Shown here: positions 5,213 through 7,134 of the stretch, piece by piece
Numbering within the stretch: the stretch's first letter is position 1
Layout: every line of letters begins with the position of its first letter
Assembly (NCBI GenBank): GCA_028281425.1
Contig: JANQJX010000044.1
Span: 1 to 7,134, forward strand
Reading direction: 5' to 3'
Length of the DNA stretch: 7,134 nt
Origin: Simkania sp.
GTDB taxonomy: Bacteria; Chlamydiota; Chlamydiia; Chlamydiales; Simkaniaceae
Made by a program: the position numbers and the translations under genes
Notes under the pieces: generated by a model
The model's database searches: none
Told to the model about the DNA's origin: nothing
Seen by the model: the letters and a program-made list of their open reading frames with translations, nothing else

Positions 5213-6316
5213 ATGAAAATTATCATCTCAAGAAGTTTACTTATTGACCTCATAGGGACCATTCAGGGAGTGATCCCCCTCAAAGCGCCCATTCCTATTC
5301 TCTCAAATCTCTTGATTGAAGCCTCAAAGGGAGAATTGATGATGAGTGGCACTGATTTAAAAATCAACATACGTCGTCACGTCTTATGCCAAGTGATCGA
5401 AGAAGGAGCTATTACCCTTCCTGCACGTCGTTTTTTTCAACTCATTCGAGAAATGACAACACTCGATATTGAAATCGAATCTAAAACAGGTGATATTGCA
5501 TATATTAGAGGTGGAACTTCTGAATTTCGCATCCATGGGATGCATAAAAGTGAATTCCCCTCCTTTCCTGACTTGAGCCAAAGCCCCTCTTTTACCATTG
5601 ATAGTGCCACTTTTAAAGAGATGCTCTCAAAATCCATTTTTGCTGCAGCACGTGAAGACAGCCGCCATGTTTTAAACAGCATTTTCATGTATATCGAAGA
5701 GAATTTAGCAACATTTACCGGAACAGATGGAAAACGACTTGCCAAAATCAATACATCGATCTCTTGGGATAAAAATCAAACCCCTACAGGTTATCTCATT
5801 CCCCTCAAAGCCTGTGAAGAAATGATCAAACTCTCTCAAAATGATGTTTTAATTTCTGTCTATTTGCTTCCCAGTAAAGTAGGAATTAAAGTAGGCCCCA
5901 CATTGCTGATTGCAAATCTTTTGTCAGGGGATTATCCCGATGCTCAAAAAATTATTCCAACCAAAATAGAAAAAACACTGATATTACACCGAGAAGAGCT
6001 CATGTCTCTTTTAAAACAAATCGCTCTTTTTACAAGTGAAAAAAATCATTCTGTGCACTTCAGTTTTAAAAAAGGAGAGCTTATCTTAACAGCTAATAGT
6101 GCTGAACTTGGAGATGGAAAAGTTTCGATGCCGGTTGATTATTTTGAAGAACCTTTTGAAATTGCTTTTAACCCTTTCTTTTTTCATGACATTCTTCGCC
6201 ACTCTAAAGATGAAACCGTCCATTTTTCCCTTACAAATGCCTATAATCCAGGGCTTATTACCGATTCCACAACAGCTAATTTTATCATTATGCCAATGCG
6301 CCTTACCCATGTTTGA
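5213..6316 (+). CDS. dnaN: DNA polymerase III subunit beta (sliding clamp)
   Basis: The protein forms the ring-shaped dimer that encircles DNA and tethers DNA polymerase III and repair proteins. The length of 367 residues fits the three-domain beta clamp. Domain 1 begins MKIIISRSLLIDLIGTIQGV and contains the PILSNLLIEA strand (28-37) and SGTDLKI (45-51). ITLPARRFFQLIRE (67-80) and FRIHGMHKSEFPSFP (105-119) are the usual conserved patches. Domain 2 has AREDSRHVLNSIFMY (146-160) and FTGTDGKRLAKI (168-179). Domain 3 includes LLSGDYPD (236-243) at the domain boundary and the terminal IIMPMRL (358-364), a hallmark of the clamp's binding-groove end. It has a good ribosome binding site, so it need not depend on smpB translation. 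recF starts 5 bases downstream. There is no dnaA next to it, unlike the dnaA-dnaN-recF arrangement of many bacteria. Confidence 0.96.
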   Translation: MKIIISRSLLIDLIGTIQGVIPLKAPIPILSNLLIEASKGELMMSGTDLKINIRRHVLCQVIEEGAITLPARRFFQLIREMTTLDIEIESKTGDIAYIRGGTSEFRIHGMHKSEFPSFPDLSQSPSFTIDSATFKEMLSKSIFAAAREDSRHVLNSIFMYIEENLATFTGTDGKRLAKINTSISWDKNQTPTGYLIPLKACEEMIKLSQNDVLISVYLLPSKVGIKVGPTLLIANLLSGDYPDAQKIIPTKIEKTLILHREELMSLLKQIALFTSEKNHSVHFSFKKGELILTANSAELGDGKVSMPVDYFEEPFEIAFNPFFFHDILRHSKDETVHFSLTNAYNPGLITDSTTANFIIMPMRLTHV

Positions 6317-6321
6317 GCGAA

Positions 6322-7134
6322 ATGTTTTTAAAACAACTTTTGCTTTTTAATTTTCGTAACTATAAAGAAGCAAAAATCTCTTTTACCCCTGGTATCAATC
6401 TAATTTATGGAAAAAATGGAGCTGGTAAAACCAATCTCTTAGAAGCTCTCTCTCTCCTGAGTACAGGACGTTCTTTTCGCACAATCCATTTAGGAGAGCT
6501 TATTCGAAAGCAAAGTCCCTATTTTTATCTTGAAGCTCATTTTATTAAAGATGAAATCACACAAAAACTTTCGATTGGGTTTAATCACAAAACGCGTAAA
6601 ATTCAATACAATCAGACCTCTCTTTCCAATTTTTCCCATTTGCTTGGAGTCCTTCCTTCTGTTCTCTATACACCTCGTGATAGTGAGATCATTGCAGGTC
6701 CTCCATTAGAGAGACGCCGTTTTTTAAATATCCAACTTTCTCAAAAAAACCCCCTTTATGTCCATCATCTTGTGCGTTACCATAGAGCAATGAAGCAACG
6801 CAATACTCTTTTAAAAACAAAAAGCGATCAGGGAATCAAAAGCTTCGAGAATATGATGGCAACATCAAGCGTTTATCTCATGGAAAAACGCTCTCATCTC
6901 ATTTCAGAGCTTAAAAAAGAAGTCCATCTATTTGGAAAAAGCCTCTCAAAAGAGAAAGATCTATTTGATCTCTTCTATGTTCCTTCTATTTCCCCAAAAC
7001 ATTTAAGGAATCTAGAACTCTTTTTTGAAAAACAAAGACCTAAAGAAAAAATATTTGGAAATACACTCATGGGGCCTCATAGAGATGATTTTTTGATCAA
7101 CTATCATAAAAAAGAGGCCAAATATTATGCTTCG
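6322..7134 (+). CDS. recF: DNA replication and repair protein RecF (partial, C-terminus beyond the window)
   Basis: RecF is an SMC/ABC-type ATPase that acts with RecO and RecR to load RecA on gapped DNA and to help stalled forks recover. The first 271 codons are present, of about 360 usual for the family. The N-terminus FLKQLLLFNFRNYKEAKISF matches the typical L.L.NFRNY start. Walker A is GKNGAGKT (30-37), followed by NLLEALSLLSTGRSFR (38-53). VLYTPRDSEIIAGPPLERRR (114-133) is the family's LF.P.D..LV.G.P..RR block. LMGPHRDDF (about 253-261) precedes the ABC signature; the window ends at YYAS, exactly where the SQGQQR-type signature should begin. Walker B is therefore not seen. The ATG lies 5 bases after the dnaN stop with only a weak ribosome binding site, so coupling to dnaN is likely. 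Confidence 0.95.
   Translation, partial: MFLKQLLLFNFRNYKEAKISFTPGINLIYGKNGAGKTNLLEALSLLSTGRSFRTIHLGELIRKQSPYFYLEAHFIKDEITQKLSIGFNHKTRKIQYNQTSLSNFSHLLGVLPSVLYTPRDSEIIAGPPLERRRFLNIQLSQKNPLYVHHLVRYHRAMKQRNTLLKTKSDQGIKSFENMMATSSVYLMEKRSHLISELKKEVHLFGKSLSKEKDLFDLFYVPSISPKHLRNLELFFEKQRPKEKIFGNTLMGPHRDDFLINYHKKEAKYYAS

Noticed and set aside
6099..6350. Plus-strand open frame inside the end of dnaN
   Set aside because: It is an out-of-frame shadow of dnaN and the start of recF, both of which have full family motifs.

Overview
The window is AT-rich, compactly coded bacterial DNA. It is mostly housekeeping genes, with one unfamiliar gene and a transposase remnant at the left edge. The best guess at origin is a member of the Chlamydiae, probably an environmental (Parachlamydia/Simkania/Rhabdochlamydia-like) lineage. 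The main reason is the order smpB - dnaN - recF without dnaA, which I recall from chlamydial genomes. The lysine-rich, low-GC proteins and the murB-nusB pairing fit this, but the placement is an inference from gene order and was not tested by a search.

Layout, left to right. Positions 1-169 hold the frameshifted C-terminal tail of a DDE-type transposase. Positions 170-384 hold at most a broken reading frame. Positions 385-3669 are a tight minus-strand cluster, transcribed right to left as nusB, murB, a PHP-domain phosphoesterase and folC. Its genes overlap or lie within 5 bases of each other (22-bp overlap, 5-bp gap, ATGA overlap), so it very likely forms one transcript. Positions 3747-4259, same strand, encode an unrecognised 170-residue protein with a signal-peptide-like segment and 11 cysteines in the predicted exported part. 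Positions 4260-4702 are a divergent intergenic region with two clean inverted repeats, weak promoter candidates and overlapping short open frames that may be gene debris. Positions 4703-7134 are a plus-strand cluster: smpB, dnaN and the first three quarters of recF, cut by the window edge just before its ABC signature motif.

The right-hand cluster combines ribosome rescue (SmpB with tmRNA), the replication sliding clamp (DnaN) and gap-repair recombination (RecF). The left-hand cluster combines transcription antitermination for rRNA operons (NusB), a committed peptidoglycan precursor step (MurB), a metal-dependent phosphoesterase and folate polyglutamylation (FolC). All carry their key motifs and look functional.

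I see no convincing new multi-gene system. The item most worth follow-up is the cysteine-rich exported protein, apparently a lineage-specific gene between two conserved blocks. The inverted repeats around it and in the smpB-dnaN gap come next.
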